NCBI GenBank assembly: GCA_036874045.1
Contig: CM072336.1
Span: forward strand, 19,587,001-19,651,000
Direction: 5' to 3'
DNA from: Cymodocea nodosa
Lineage: Eukaryota > Streptophyta > Magnoliopsida > Alismatales > Cymodoceaceae
DNA: 64,000 bases
The notes beneath the pieces are model-generated. The model was not told where the DNA came from. It searched no databases and saw only the letters and a list, made by a program, of their open reading frames with translations. Positions 10,612 to 25,600 of this stretch are shown piece after piece; the first letter of the stretch is position 1; each line of letters opens with the position of its first letter. A program made the translations under genes and the position numbers.

Positions 10612-13600
10612 GTAATTGTTTAGAGTCCCTTGTTGCTGTGTGGTTATACGGTACGTCTCAAAACGATTCCACCCTCATTATGGTTTTTAATTTTTATGTT
10701 CCCAGGTGTATTGCATTCTTGCCCTTCCGAAAAGCTTGAGGAGTCGAGTTCCTTTTCGTTAGATTCTCTAAAGAAGGCGGTGTTGAACGATGCACATTGT
10801 TCTGTAATTTCTGATGCAAAATCGTTGGTTTGGGGTCACTCCGGAGATTCATATAAGCAGCATAAAGAGCCTTTCTGTAGGGAGCTTCTTTTTGTATCCA
10901 ATGGCAATGATGTTATTGTTCATGCCTTCTTTTCCCCTCGTGAAAATGCTGAAACCGCCAATCAGCCACTACAAGATGGAATTCTACGCGGTAGTTGGGT
11001 GGACTGGGGACCAGTTGCATGCAATAGGCAAGCACAGGAGCAGTTTGAAGGTAAGTCCCATCCCAAAACATACGTGACCAACATGTTTGACGGGAAGGAT
11101 GAATGTAGTCCGTCTGGTAAAAATTCAACACAGAAGAAATACCTTCAATCTTTCTTTGCTCAATTGGACACCTGCAAATCTGAAGGAAAATTTTTGGGAC
11201 GATTCCCTGGAAAAGAATCACTACCTTTTACTGCCGAGGTTGTATCTTTTAGCATATTTGGTAGCACTTTGACTTTTTTAGAAGAATCTTCCCGTAATTT
11301 TCCCATTTCTGACAAAAATAACGGGGGTGAGGAAACTAGACTAGATCACGCAAGTGTTCAACAAGATCCCAGTTCAATTGGTGCTGATGCCTACTCTGAT
11401 CCTCCATCAAATTATTCAGGTGCAGGATTTTTTTCTCAACATTGTGCTGATGAAGTTGAGGATACATACAAATGCTCTAAAATTTTTGGCAGTTTTTCTC
11501 ACCAGCTAGTTGGCTTGCTTCTAACATGTACACATGATGGATTAATGAAAACCGCCAAGGGAAATATGCAGGGTAGGAGTCAGACTTCTGTCGTAGTTGT
11601 TATGGTACATGACTGGGGTATTTGGTGGGTTTGCACTGTGGATATTGGTGGCTCATTTCAAGGGCCAGACATGGCTTATGGGTGGGCTGACTTACAGTTT
11701 TCTGGGAGTTTTCTTGTCTGTCTCTATACTTCTGGGTTGATTAATGTTTGGGACACAAAAACTGGAAGAATTGTTACTCATCTTCATGCTTTACAGGGTC
11801 TGGATCCAAAAGCATATTGTCAGCCTGACCACTTGGGTGCCTTGTCGCCTGTAGGTAGAAGATCTGATGGAAAGAAATTCCCAGAACATGGTTGTGGTAA
11901 AATATGTTTTAGAAGGATAATTGTTTCATCTTGTCCCATGCTTTTTGCAGTCATTGATGAGCATGGAGTAATCTATATAACGCATGCAGAAGGATGTATC
12001 TCGCAAGACACAGAATGCTGGAAAAATTTTCCTTGTCAGGATCCTCTAATTGAAGCTTTATCTGGATGGAAGGTTGCTGGTACTGATATTAATCATCAGA
12101 AAATGAATTCGGAGGTTTTCACAAGTCAGGATCAGAATTTTAGTTCTGCAAATGGGGGCAGGCCATTTATTCTTTCCAAAAGCAAGGGCTACTCCTATTT
12201 GAGTAGTTTTGCTTCTGCCCAAAGGGCAGACTGTCAACTTTCACCTTTTGGATTACCATCAATTCACCGCAGGGTATTTCTTCCCTGTGATGGATACAAT
12301 ATGGATGATTCTATCTGTTTTTCTCCTTTTGGAATAACGTGGCTAATTAGAGGTTCAGATGGTTTAGAACAAAATCACCAAAATAAGCTTGTTCATAACG
12401 ACCTGCATGTGGCTTCAGTATTTGATGAAAGGGATTTTGTGAGAGGTAAGTATACCATAAGATCTTCAACATTCAGGAAGGAGTCTACCATTGTTGGAGA
12501 AGCTATTGGCTGCTGTTTTAAAGGGTCATTATATTTGGTGAAGCAAGAGGGTCTTTTTGTTGTTCTTCCTTCACTTTTATCCTCATTGGATATCATGCCA
12601 GCTGAAACTATTAGATACTGGCAACCTGGTTCTAGCACAGGAAGCAAGCAAAAGATAGAATATTGTCTCATGAGAAGTCAAACACAACAGTTATGGAACC
12701 CTTGTCAAATTGAAATTTTAGACAAGATTATTCTTAATGAAGGACCAGATGAGGCTGACAGCATTTGTTTGGAAAATGGTGAGTGAATTTGGTTTGGATT
12801 TTTAATTGTGATGTTTTTGATGGTTTCACTTGATTTTTGCCATGTGCTTGCCAATTTATTATAAGCTGCATATTTAGTGAAGCAACGAAACACTTGAATG
12901 GGTCAACAAAAATTGAAAACTTTTGGGCAAAACTAAGGAAAAATAAAGTTAGAAATTTCCAACTTCTTACGTGATTCATACCAATTTGTGGAGCATTTAT
13001 ATGAATGGCATATAGTGAAGTAGTCAATGTGTTGTTTAATTTCTAAAGATCACATAAGGACAATGAAAAGGGAGCTTTCTTTGCTTTTCTAAACTACAAA
13101 GCATAACAGTTGAATATAAAGTACTTCATTTGTGATAAAAGAAGAAGTTCCTCCCAATCAGCTATCTTGATTATGCAAAGTGCAAGATTGATTCTACTCT
13201 TTCTTCGCATAAGGAACATGTGGGATCTCGTATATTAGCTTATCTTCTTCAGTCAAAGATCATGAAATTCATCTTTTACAAAGAATCCATTTCTTCAATG
13301 GTCCAGACTGTAAAAATTGACAAGTTAGAATGCATAATACCGGCCCTTTATGAATCACATATTGCATAAGATTAATTACCAACCAAAAAAAGGAAGGGAA
13401 AGGTTCTTGAGGAAGATAAATAAACATGAATCACACCTAACTGCAGAATAGCAGCTCACAGTCCAGCAGGACCATCACATTGGCCTCTTGTATCTGATTT
13501 TCTACCAGACAGTGACTTCTCGGCAAGTGTTTGTTAACTACACCAAAGGGCCCATATGTTATCTCCTAGCACTCCTTGGTGGTGGCATATACATATCAAA

Positions 13601-16600
13601 TTATGGCACTAATTGTTCCACATTAAACTGAAAGCTTCTCTTGTTAATCTGCTGCAGGTTGGGACTTGACAATTTCTCGAATTCGTCAAATTCAATTGGC
13701 ATTGCATTATGAAAAGACCAATGAGATAGAGAGGTAAATCAGCAGCTTTCTACCAAAGTTAGCTTAATATTTATGCTAAAACTCTTTTATTAGCACAAAT
13801 TGTGGGTTGGATGGATTAAGGTGGTTACATGATAAGCAACTTTGATTGCATCAAACATGTACATCTTATAGATTCAAGCAGATTTCTATTCTTAGATTTG
13901 TGGTGATTGATCAATTTGAGCAGTGTCTTTCAGGCTGGGCTAACTGATTTCTATCATTTACGGGTAAACTAACATTGATAACTTCTATTCTATCTAATCT
14001 CCCCATTCACTACCTTTCCCTGTTTAGGATTTCTTGTAGTGTAGCTAAGGACCTTGAAAGGATTGTATGTTAGTTTCTTTGGAAAGATGGTCATAGAGGT
14101 AATTTTTCTAGTCTACATTTGGTTTCACAGAATAGAGTTTTGCATCCAAAGGGAAAGGTGGATTGGGCCTTCGTAGTCTTTGATTCATAAATCTAATATT
14201 GTTGGGTAAAAGGATTTGGCATCAATTTGAGGGTGGGGAGAGGGCTCTAAGTCTATGGGTTGATATAATTGGGAAGAAACAGTGTCAGTGTAGTGGAGTT
14301 TGGAGATTGACAAGTGTAAGGAAGTAGAGGGTGTTTGGGATATGGAGAGGTATTTTGGATGTTGAGGAAGTGGTTAGGTGTGGGTTAAGGTTGTTGGTTG
14401 GGAATAGTATGGGGGTTAGTTTCTTGTTGGATTTTTGGATTGGGGACTTGCATCTCCCACCTAAGTGAGTGTTCTAGGGTGTTTTAAGTATTTCAAGGCA
14501 AGAATAGCATGAGAATGCCTGCTTAATGAGGAATCTGAGTGGTATGGAATTGTCTATCCTTGTTAAACGTCTTTCTTTTCTCCATATTCCTAGGGTTCAT
14601 CATTAATCTTCTTGACCTCTGTGACAATGACTTGGAGATAGAGCAATGATAGTAAATTTTTAGCTAAGCCTATAGAGTTGTAACCTTTGAAGGTGTTAAA
14701 GTCAAAATAGCAAACCATATTCTGTGGCACTTGAGCTCGATTGTGAGTTGGCTAATATTTATAATGTTGAGGGAATCAGAGATCTATAGTGGAAGAAATG
14801 GTAAAGTAGACAGAAAAATGAAAATATGGTTCCTTCTCCACTACGTTCAAGAGGCAGCTCTCTCTAAGGAGGTTTGATTATAGAAGTAAAAGGCTAGAAA
14901 ACATATTCTCAAGACCACCCTAAGTTATATAAGTATCTTCTAACATAAGCTCAATTTTGGGTTAGACCGAGAATAGCTAAGTGTATAATAAAAATTAAGC
15001 TTTAAATTTATAATTGTAAGTGCATGATGTCTATTGAAGCATATACAGGTCAGACTACAAGAAATTAGGGACATCAAATAGGATTTTGAGTTTTCTAAAT
15101 CTAAATTAGTAATAATAAAAACTAGGTTAATACTATTAGAGCTTAAAATCTTACAAAATTACGTGCAGAAACAACACACAAAAACTCACACAAAACAAAG
15201 TGAAACTCTGATTGGAACTGAAATGAAAATCTGAATTGCAAAATAATATACAAATGAACCAAACACCTAAATCTACTGGTACCAGATATTTTACATAGTT
15301 TATAACTCTAAACAAGCACTCAAATTGTACACAAATATGATACACTTCCTGTGAAATAATGAGTATACATAGACCTAACAAAATACAAGTATTCCCTACA
15401 CCAAAAATTACAATCAAAATAGAATATAAATAGATTATACAATAGACAAGGTATGGATAATATTTACTGGATAATTTCATTCATTTAGAGGAATACAGTA
15501 TGATTACAACCTATGTTAGCATGCAGGAATGAAAATCTATCTATTAAACTATTCTATTCTACCCTAGGAAAAACGATAAAAGGTTGAACACAACACCTCT
15601 TCAAAATTTATACCAAGATGTAGGGAGAGATAGACATATTCACATACACTCCATGTAGATCCATCATTGGTTGCAACGTTCAGCCCATGCCTACAAGCAA
15701 ACCTTGAACGTGGTGACCTCTAAGTCCAAGAACATAACCTAAGAAGTTCACCGAATATGCTTCTCTCTTGCTACAACCTATATATGCACCTTGAAGTACC
15801 AAACTCATTAACGATAAGCATAGCCAATTGTACACATCCCTTATTCTCTTCTTTCTTCCTCTAGCCTCATCCACACAAGCTTCCTCCAAGCTATCACCAT
15901 GAAGGGTTCTTACTGAATGCGGTGAGGAATAATGGAGGGATCCGTTAAACGAAAATTGGGTGGAAATGACAAGAAGCCTTGTGATGAAAATGGGTCTTTA
16001 TCCACGTTATACTCATCAGCCCTCCATCTATAGTGACGAGTCGTTGGTTTGTCATCTGCACTCTGCAATTGTTGTGACTATTGTCCACACTCTGCGATTG
16101 TTGTCTGCACTTTGTGATTGTCGTTCGCACTCTGTGATTGTCATCCACACTTTATGATTGTCGTGAACCCTTCTTTTTAGTGATCAACTGAACATAAGTA
16201 AGTCGATAGAGCTTATGTCATTGCTTCCCACTTTAGGTACAGGTCTCCAATCGGTCTGTAGACCTCTCCTAAGTGTGATCTCCTTGAGCTAATCTCTCTT
16301 TGAGGCCATTCCAACCACAAGAAGGTTTGTTTTTGAATTGAGTTTATGAGTCCTCCAAACTTTGTCCTTCCAAAGGTGTTATATCTGTCCACCACTCCTT
16401 CGTGTGTTCCTTTTGGTCTGGTACAAAGTCTATCCACTAGTTTATCAAGTATTAGTTGCCACTTTTTTTCTTCTTCCTTTTGTTGTGATTCTCTTACTAC
16501 AATGGGTTCATGAGATTTGTTTAGCAAGAACTTTCCTGAAATTATAGAAAAACTCAATGGAACTAATTACCTTTTATGGGTATAGAGTTTTGAGACTATT

Positions 16601-19600
16601 CTGAAAGGTTATCTTAAGGAAGATCATTTATACAATCCTCCACCAGATGTCAAGGAGGAAACCTACAAGGATTGAAAGACTGATGATGCAATAATTGTGT
16701 CTTGGATGCTCTCTAATATGGAACCAACTATTGCACGTGAGGTGACTATATTACGCCCTACTAAGAAAATCTAGGATAGCCTACAGAAAACTTATGGTCA
16801 TGAGAAAATTATTTCCAAGGTTTTTCAAGTGTATAAGCAGATTTTCAATTTGAAGCAAGGTGACAAGACATGTCAGGACATTATAGTATCCTACGTGGTC
16901 TAATTGATGAACTCAATTGCTATTAGCTTCCAACTACAGACTTAACTACCTTTCTGCAATGTAACCATGGCTAGTTATCTAGTTAGCATAAATTTAGAGG
17001 TCACATCACAAATTTGTGGTTTTGTCCTTGGAGTTGAGGTATGCCAGATTTGGAGGAAACCTTCTCCTAAGCCTTGCGAGTCTCCACATTGTCATTAGTT
17101 ACTCCCATAGCTCAATAATTTGCTTTTGCAACTTTGGGAGGTTGAGGAAGAGACCGTTCAAGATGTAGAGGTGACAGACAACATCTAAAATGCCAATGGT
17201 GCAGTAGATTTGGTCATAGATCAAAAAAATGTTATGACAAATGAGGAAAACCTCTAATGATAGCTTACACTAGTGCAAAGTCTATTGCTATCACTGATAG
17301 TGATGCCTCAGGAGGACCCACTATTACCATCTTGTAGATAGATCATGAATGTCTTATTTGGTCACAGAGATCAGACTTTAGTGTTATGAGCACTTGTGCC
17401 TCTATTTCTCATATAGGTATTAATACTAGCTTAGCTCTTATTACCTCTGACAATGAGCCTTAGGTAATTGACTTTGGAGTTTCTTTACATATATCAGATA
17501 CTTTATCTTTTTTTGACTACCTATTTCATCTTAATGACAAGTCCACTATTACCATTGTTGATGGTCGTTCATGCCTCGTATCTAGTAAGGGAGAGGTCCT
17601 GACCTTCTCTCAAATATGGTTGAACAATGTCTTTTATGTACTTGATTTTTCTTTCAACTTTTTGTCCATTAGTGTCATTACCGAACAATTATCCTGTTTC
17701 GTAATATTTTCCTTTTTCATTGTACCTTTTAGGACTTGTAGATGGGTCGGAGGATTAGTTTGAAGTATTAAGTGTAGCGGTGGTGTTTACTTTTTGGTTC
17801 ATGATTGCATACCTCAAGGGTTAGTTGTCTGTATGACGAGTACAAAATCTTCCATCCTTTGGTACTATTGCTTGGGTCACCTTTCTTAGGATAAGCTTCA
17901 TGAGGTCCTTTCATGGACATCTGTTTTGCCCTTTCAGTGAAAGTCTTATTAGTTTGAGAAGCACACCCATATTAGTTTTAAATGATTAAGTCTGTCATCG
18001 AACTTAAATATGTTTGATTTACTTCATTATGATATTTAGGGTCTTAGTTGTATTGAGTTTGTTGGTGGTCATCACTATTATATTGTATTCATCAATAACT
18101 ACTTATGTTTCTTGGGATTATCTTCTCAAAGATCGTTGTACTGTAATTGATGTATTTAAAACGTTTTTGGTTGAAATTAAAAACCAATTTGATGCTTGTT
18201 CAAAGATTTGTGTACTAATAATGCTCTGGAATTTGTGCAGTATGAGTTTCAAGCCATTTGCTCCTCTCTTGGCATTATACATCAGACCATGTGTTTACAT
18301 ACTTCTCTATAGAATGAAGTTGTTGAGAGAAAACGTCGTCACATCTTTGATGTTGTTTGTACCCTCATACTACACATCCATGTTTCTAAACACTTTTGGT
18401 TTGATGCCATCTTTACTATTGTCTACCTTATCAATGGGATGCCTTCTTCTCTCTTAGGTGGTGTTATTTCCTTAAGTTGTCTCTACCCAAATTAGAAGCT
18501 GTTCTCCTTGCCTTTCAAGGTCTTTGGGTGTATTGTGTTTGTTTAGGACTTTTTTCTTGACAAACTTTCTCCTCAGGTGCTCAAGTGTTTGTTTGTTGGA
18601 TACCCTTACACTTAAAAGAGGTATAGATTCTACCATCCACCTACTTGCAAGTATTACACCTCTATGAATGTCATATTTTTGGAGTCTTAGTTCTATTTCT
18701 CTGTCATCGGTTCCACCTCTTTTGAGGGACTTGACATTCTTGTCTTTGGTTCCCTACTTGCTAGTAATGACCCAATTGTTGTGCTAGAGGATACCTCTAT
18801 GTCAAATGCTACAACTTCTCCTCTCTTGTAGGTCTACACTCGACAATCACAACTAGCTCCCACTGTCTCAACTTCATTCTTTGACTTAGACTGCAAGGTC
18901 AACCCACTTGCCACCTATGATGATTGCCTTATTGCCTCTTGCAAGGGTACTCACAATTGTACTCATCATGCATTATTTGATGTTATTTCCTATGCTAACT
19001 TTAATTCTACTTTTCGTAGTTTTGCTTTATTCCTATTTGTAGAGTTAATTCTCAAGGATCATCATTAGACACTTCAACTCCTTCATTGGAAGACTATTAT
19101 GAATGAGGAGATGGAGACTCTACTTTTTTGTGACACATGGGATCTAGCCTCTTGCCTTGAAGGGGTAAATGTAGTCTCTTGCTGATGAGTTTTCACTATC
19201 AAATGTTGCCTAAACAGTTCCATTGATAGATACAAAGCTCGTTTGGTGGCCTGACATTTCTCTCAGGAGTTTAGTATTGACTATTTAGAAACTTTTTCTT
19301 TGGTAGTCTAACTTGATTCCATTCGTGTCTTATTATCTCTTGTTGTTAATCAATTTTGGTTTATTTACCAACTTGATGTCAAGAATGTATTTTTATATAG
19401 TAACTTAAAAGAATAAGTGTTTATGGAACAACCTCCAGGTTATGTTGCTCAAGAAGAGTTGTGTGTAGTAGGTTAAACAAAACACTCTATGGTCTTAAAC
19501 AAAGCTTTAATGCCTGATTTGCCAAGTTTAGTAGTGTTATGTGGAGTGATGGTTTTGAAAGTTGCTAGATTGATCATTTTGTATTCATCGAGAAGATTTC

Positions 19601-22600
19601 TCAAGGCATTGTTATCCTTGTGGTTTACGTTGAGATGATATGTTACTCATTAGTGATGATTAGAAAAAAATCTTGAACAAGCATTTTGCTACTAAAGATA
19701 TAGGCATCCCACGATACTTTTTGAGGGTCGAGTTTGCTTACTCCAAGGGACAACTATTTTTCTTAAAATGGAAGTATGTATTAGACATGTTGAGAGAGAT
19801 TGATCTTGAAGGATGCAAGCCAGAGATGACTTCTATAGAGTAGAATCATTCCTTTCATAATGACACATCTCCACCATTTGAAGACTTATGAAGATATAGA
19901 TGATTGGTGGGTAAACTTATATATTTAACTGTCACAAGACTAAATATCACCTTCACTGTGAATCTTCTAAGTCAATTCATGCATGCGCTAAGAGTTGTCC
20001 GCTAGCAAGGTGCTCTTAGAGTTTTAGCTTACTTAAAGAAAACTTCTGGAAAAGGTTTTCTTTATAGAAAATATGGTCACTTATAAGTACAAGCCTACTT
20101 TGATGTTAGATATGAAAGAGATAAATTTAACAGAAAATCCAGTTTAGGCTACTGTACCTATCTAAGAGGAAACCTTGCGATTTGACGCAACAAGAAGTAG
20201 AATATTGTGTCAAAGTCAAGTGTAGAGGTAGAATATCAAGCTATGTCCCAAGCCATTTTTGAGATAATTTAGCTGAAGATATTACTTCATGAATTGGGTG
20301 TGGAAGTACAGGCTCCTATGCCTATGTATTGTAACAATTAGATCACTACTTATATTATAAGTAACCCTATATTCTATGAGAGAACTAAACATATTGAAGT
20401 TGATTGTCACTTTATTAGAGATAATGTGTTGAAAAGAATCATATCTACTCCTTTCACACGCTTGGAAGATCAATTTGCAGATATCTTTACCAAAGGCCTC
20501 AAAATTGGAAATTTTGATATTTTATGTAATAAGCTGGACATGTTTGATATATATGCTTCAACTTGAGGAAGAATGTGAAATGTACTTGGAAATAATGTCT
20601 CTCTGGACTACCCCTTATGTTATAATGGTCCAACATGTATATATTCATATATTACCTATGTAATCAAAGAAGCGGTAACACAAAAGAGACAAGGGTTTCT
20701 ACTTTCACTTATATATATATGTATGTATATATATACAGATAACTTTAACACTCTCCATCAAGTTGAAGAGTATAAATTGAATAATCTCAGTTTGTTACAA
20801 AAATCCTTAAAGACACTTACATTAAGATCTTTAGTAAAAATATTTACAATTTGCTGGGAAGATCAAGTGTAAGGAATGCTAATAATTTTCTTTTCTATAA
20901 GCTTGCAAATATAGGGACAATCAACCTTAATATGCTTTATTTGCTCATGAAAAGTTTCAATGCTTGTTATATATAGCTTATCACAAAACATAACCATAGG
21001 AACTAGGACTTGAACTCCAAGCTCAATTAAAAGAGATTTCAATCACACTAGTTCACTAGTTATTTGTGGCATGAATTTGTATTTTACCTTAGCACTTGAT
21101 TTTAAGACAACATTCTGTTTTTTACTTCTCTAAGTAACCAAATTTTCACTTACATAGGTACAATAACTAGAAGTAAATCCCTTGCATCCTTTGTCAAAAT
21201 AAGCAATAACATTTAAATGTCCATGCTTGGAGTATATCAACCCTTTCCTTGGATTGCTCTTGATGTACGTTAATACTTTGAGACCATCATTTTAGTGAAT
21301 CATCCTTTTAGTGCACCCATATCTTGATTTAAGTGCTCAACTATATAGGGAATATTAAGATAAGTAACAGTAAGATAAATGAGTTTTCTAATTAATGTAG
21401 GATACCATTTAATATCTTCAAAATGTTCAAAAGTAGTATCCCAAAAAGGAAGGGCTTGACTCTATTAGAGTATGATCTACCTTACATCCCAAGAGACTTG
21501 TTTTCTTTAGCAGATTAAGTGCATATTTTCTTTGTGAAAACACAAATTTTCTTCTATAATAGGCAAAAACTTAATGCTCAAGAAGTATTCTAGTTTTCCT
21601 ATGTCTTTAATAACAAAATGTTGAGTAAGAAGCTTCTTGGTAGCACAAATGTCTTTAGCATCATTACTTGTCTAGAGGATATCATCTATATACAAGACTA
21701 GAGGAACTTTTCTTGACAAAGATAGGATTGTCAACAACACATTTCTTAAAGTCATGGGAAAACATAATAGAGTTGAGTTTGAAAAACCAACTATGTTGAT
21801 TTTGTTTGAGTTCATAAATTGCCTTTCATAGTAAGAAGACCTAGTTCTCCCTTTAAGTAACATGTCTAGGAGGACATTGTGCATATCTAATTGGGAGAGA
21901 TTCCATCCATTATTGATTATCAAGGAAAAGATGACCTATATAGAGTTGAGTAAGATAACAAAAAAAAAAGTCTCAACATAATCAACACTGTAGGTCTATA
22001 TAAAATTGTCAATTTATCTTTGATGGTAAAGACCTAATGACTCCTAACGACAAATATGTCATTAGGTTGATGAATAAACTACCAAATTCCTCTAAAAAGT
22101 AAGACTTGCATTTTAACATCCATAGTTACCTTCCATTGAGGAAGGGTAAGCACCTCTTTATAATTTTTTGGAATAGATTTTGATGGAATGTTAATGGCAA
22201 ATTTTTGAAAATTAGGAGAAAGGGAGTCATAAGATAGATATAAAATTGGAAATAAGATGTAGGGTAAAGGTGCGAGTACCTTTATGAAGAGTAATAGGTA
22301 AGTTAAGAGAGGAGTAATCTACCTTGATTGAAAAAGGTGACATAGTCATAGTTAGAGGTGACAGGCAATGCCTACATTGGTGATAAACCTGCAATGGTTG
22401 TGGATGTATGGGTGAAACTTCAAATGTTTGAGAAAGACACTGAGGGACAATGGAGGAATCAATAAAAGGTAGCTGGCTCTAATCAATTTTTCTCCTTGTC
22501 TGTAAGTCATCAAAAATACAATGAAAAGGAAAAGAGGTGACTATGCAAGAAATGACTTTAGTTATGATACTAATAGATAAGAAATTAACAGGAAAATTAG

Positions 22601-25600
22601 AAACAAATAAAACACGATCAAGAGATATGTTTGAGATAACTTGGACAATCTTTTCCAAAAATTAAACAGGTTTGTCCATTAGCTATCACAATAGAATTAG
22701 TATTGGATAGGGTGGGAAGATGGGTAAAAAGGTTACGGGTATTTTGTTATGTGTGAGGATTCAGAATCTATAATTTAGGAGGGTAGTTATATCTGAAGTA
22801 GAGGGCATGACATGAGATGTAGTAGTTGAAACTTATTATTTCTATAGCTATAATAAATCAGCCTATGTCAAGGCAACAGTGAATGGTCTACGAGAATTGA
22901 TGTACTATAGATGGAAAAACTAAAGGAGACAATCACAACACCTTAGAGAATATAGTTTGAAGATATGGTAAATTGCCACTGCCAAGAACCTGTGCGAACT
23001 AGTCCTGCAATGTCTGGATTAAGACTATAAAGGTATGCTATGACAAGCAATTCATCTTGATACCTGTGATTCTTCTGAACATTAGTAGTAATGGACTGAT
23101 GCAACTCTTGCTCATCTATATGAGCATGAAAGTAAGAAAAATGCTTTTGTGCAATGTGTCCACCTTTATGCCTAGTAAAAATTTGTTCATAAATCTCAAA
23201 AACTCAACTAATATTTTTCCCATTACTATATGTTAGTTGCAAAGTGTTCCAAACTTTTTGTGCAAATTCAAAAAGCATCACACTCTGAGATACTTCAGGC
23301 TCTATAGTATTAAGCATTCATAATGTCATAGCTGCATTTGCAACACGCCACTCCTTGTAGTTGGTGTGTTTTTCATTAGGTAGAGGCTGAGTTATATGAC
23401 AAAGACATCTGTGAACTAACAATTTTTTTTTAAAGTTATGTGCCCATTGAATATAGTTTCTTTGAATGAGTTTTTTCGATGTTCTACTTAGATTTTTTGT
23501 AAGTCTCTACTGATTCCGTTATGGCTGACAACACCAAGTAAGCAATCTAAAGAAGAAAAAAGATAATACAACTATTGTTGAACATCCTTAACAAGATCAT
23601 TCAAGGAGTTTTAAAAGAACAAATTAGAAAAATGATCTAACTTGGGCTACTGATGATCAGGAATTTGACCTAGTTGACCTCATTGCAAAGAGAGCATCAG
23701 ACTACCATCTAGGGCTACTGGGCCATGGACCAGAGATTGCGAGGGGGGAGATGCCACTACTAGGCTAATGGCCTAGTAGATGAAGCGTTTGTTGGAGTGA
23801 TGATAGATGAAGCAGTTAAACTCAAATTGTCAGATTGCAGTGCACGAAACTAGCAATGATGTGTCGACAGTGATTAGTGTAAGCAGGTGATGAGTTTAAT
23901 GTTGGTGCTCTGACACCAAGTGATAAGAGGTAATGGTAAAAAGAGAGATCATTGGAGAGGAAAGAAAAATGTGCTACTATATTCACTGTAGGAGAAGGAA
24001 GAAGTAGACAGCCATGTACCCTAGGGCAACATAAAGAAGAGGAAAAGACCAAACTACCCTTACTCAACAGGTTCCATATTGAAAAGTTGAGGTAGATTTG
24101 CACATATTTATATACAAGGATCATTTCACTTATAATAAATTAGTTCTAAGGTAGATATCTTACATTGCTATATGGTATGAGAACTACAAATGATATATTA
24201 GGTAGTAGCTTTCATGCATGCACACAATTCAAAAATTAGGACACTTACATGATCCTGGTAAAAGGTTATAAGTGAAGGGGAGTACCGAGATAATCTCACA
24301 TTTACAAGTAGGAAGACTTGGCACATATAAATGGATGACATCTTCACTCATAAGCAATTTATTTTGAGATGGATGTTTCACATTTCTACGTAACAATTGA
24401 TAGCTGTCATCTTAAATTCACTTAATTATCACTCTTTTAGGAAAATGTAGCATTTGTAACATAGTGTTATTTTCAATCTTTAAACATCTCATGACAACCT
24501 CGAATTTGAATTTACAAAAGACTGTTTGAATAAGTAGAATGGTCCTTGATATAAAATCATTTCATATGCATTTGAAATTTTGATTTCAAGAATCTCAAAA
24601 TTTCTGCGAACATTAGAATTTCCTCGAAAGCAGTCTCTTGAAAAATAATTTTTTAGGCTGGTAATCTATGATTGTGCCTCTTGTTGATTGCATGGACAGG
24701 TTTTTGGATATGCTTGCAGATGTGAATCTGGCAGAAGAAGGCATTTTGCGGTTGATATTTACCTCTGTTTATCAGATTTTTTGTAAGCTCGGAGGTGATA
24801 GTGAAGTAGCAGAAGCTACCAGGTATCTGTTTTGTATGCTTTTTTATCTATGATGTATGTGCAACATCTGAGATTACCGAGTACTTGCTCATTCATTTTG
24901 TAATTATTTTTCTTTTGAAATTATCATAGACACCACGATTTGAACCTGGTGGAAATATGCACGTACACAGTCCTGGTGAACTCATTTACTTGAGTTGGTT
25001 CATTGACTTGTAACTGTGTTCTAAAAGAGCAGAATACATTTTTGTTTGATGATCAAATTTTATTAATGTAATAATGTTGTAGAATCCAGAAGACAGCACT
25101 TTCCAGGTGCTCAAGTATTAACCATGTAATGATGTTTCATAATAGTTTTTACTGCTACTAATTATCCTTGCTTGTTGTTTTGTTTCATGTTGTAATAGAA
25201 TGCTGTCTTTAGCTGCATGCTTTGCAACAAAAATGGTTCGAAGATATGGATTTTTTGAGTGTGAGAAGGAGAATGCCAATTATAGCCTTGACAAAGACCA
25301 AAGTTTATGCCAACATCAGGATTCACAAAAACTGAAAATAGATAATTTAAGAAGACTTGAAGAAATGGCTTATTTCTTAGAGATCATAAGAAATATTCAG
25401 TGTCGTGTGATTGCAAAAAGAAGAAACCTAAGTCAAATAATGGTAAGGCATTGGTTTCTTCTTTTATAGTCTACCATACCTTAAAAGTGAATTGTAGCAT
25501 TTGTTTTATTGGTTTGTGTTTCACTATTGGCAATTGTCTCTTATTTTGGAGCAGGATGACAAGAGACATGTGTCAGAATTGACTAATAAAAAATCATTTA

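Noticed and set aside
18014..18457. 147-codon open frame rich in hydrophobic residues
   Set aside because: It is the copia A integrase region read in the wrong frame; the correct frame shows integrase landmarks such as a CLHTSL / [14 protein letters not shown] stretch.
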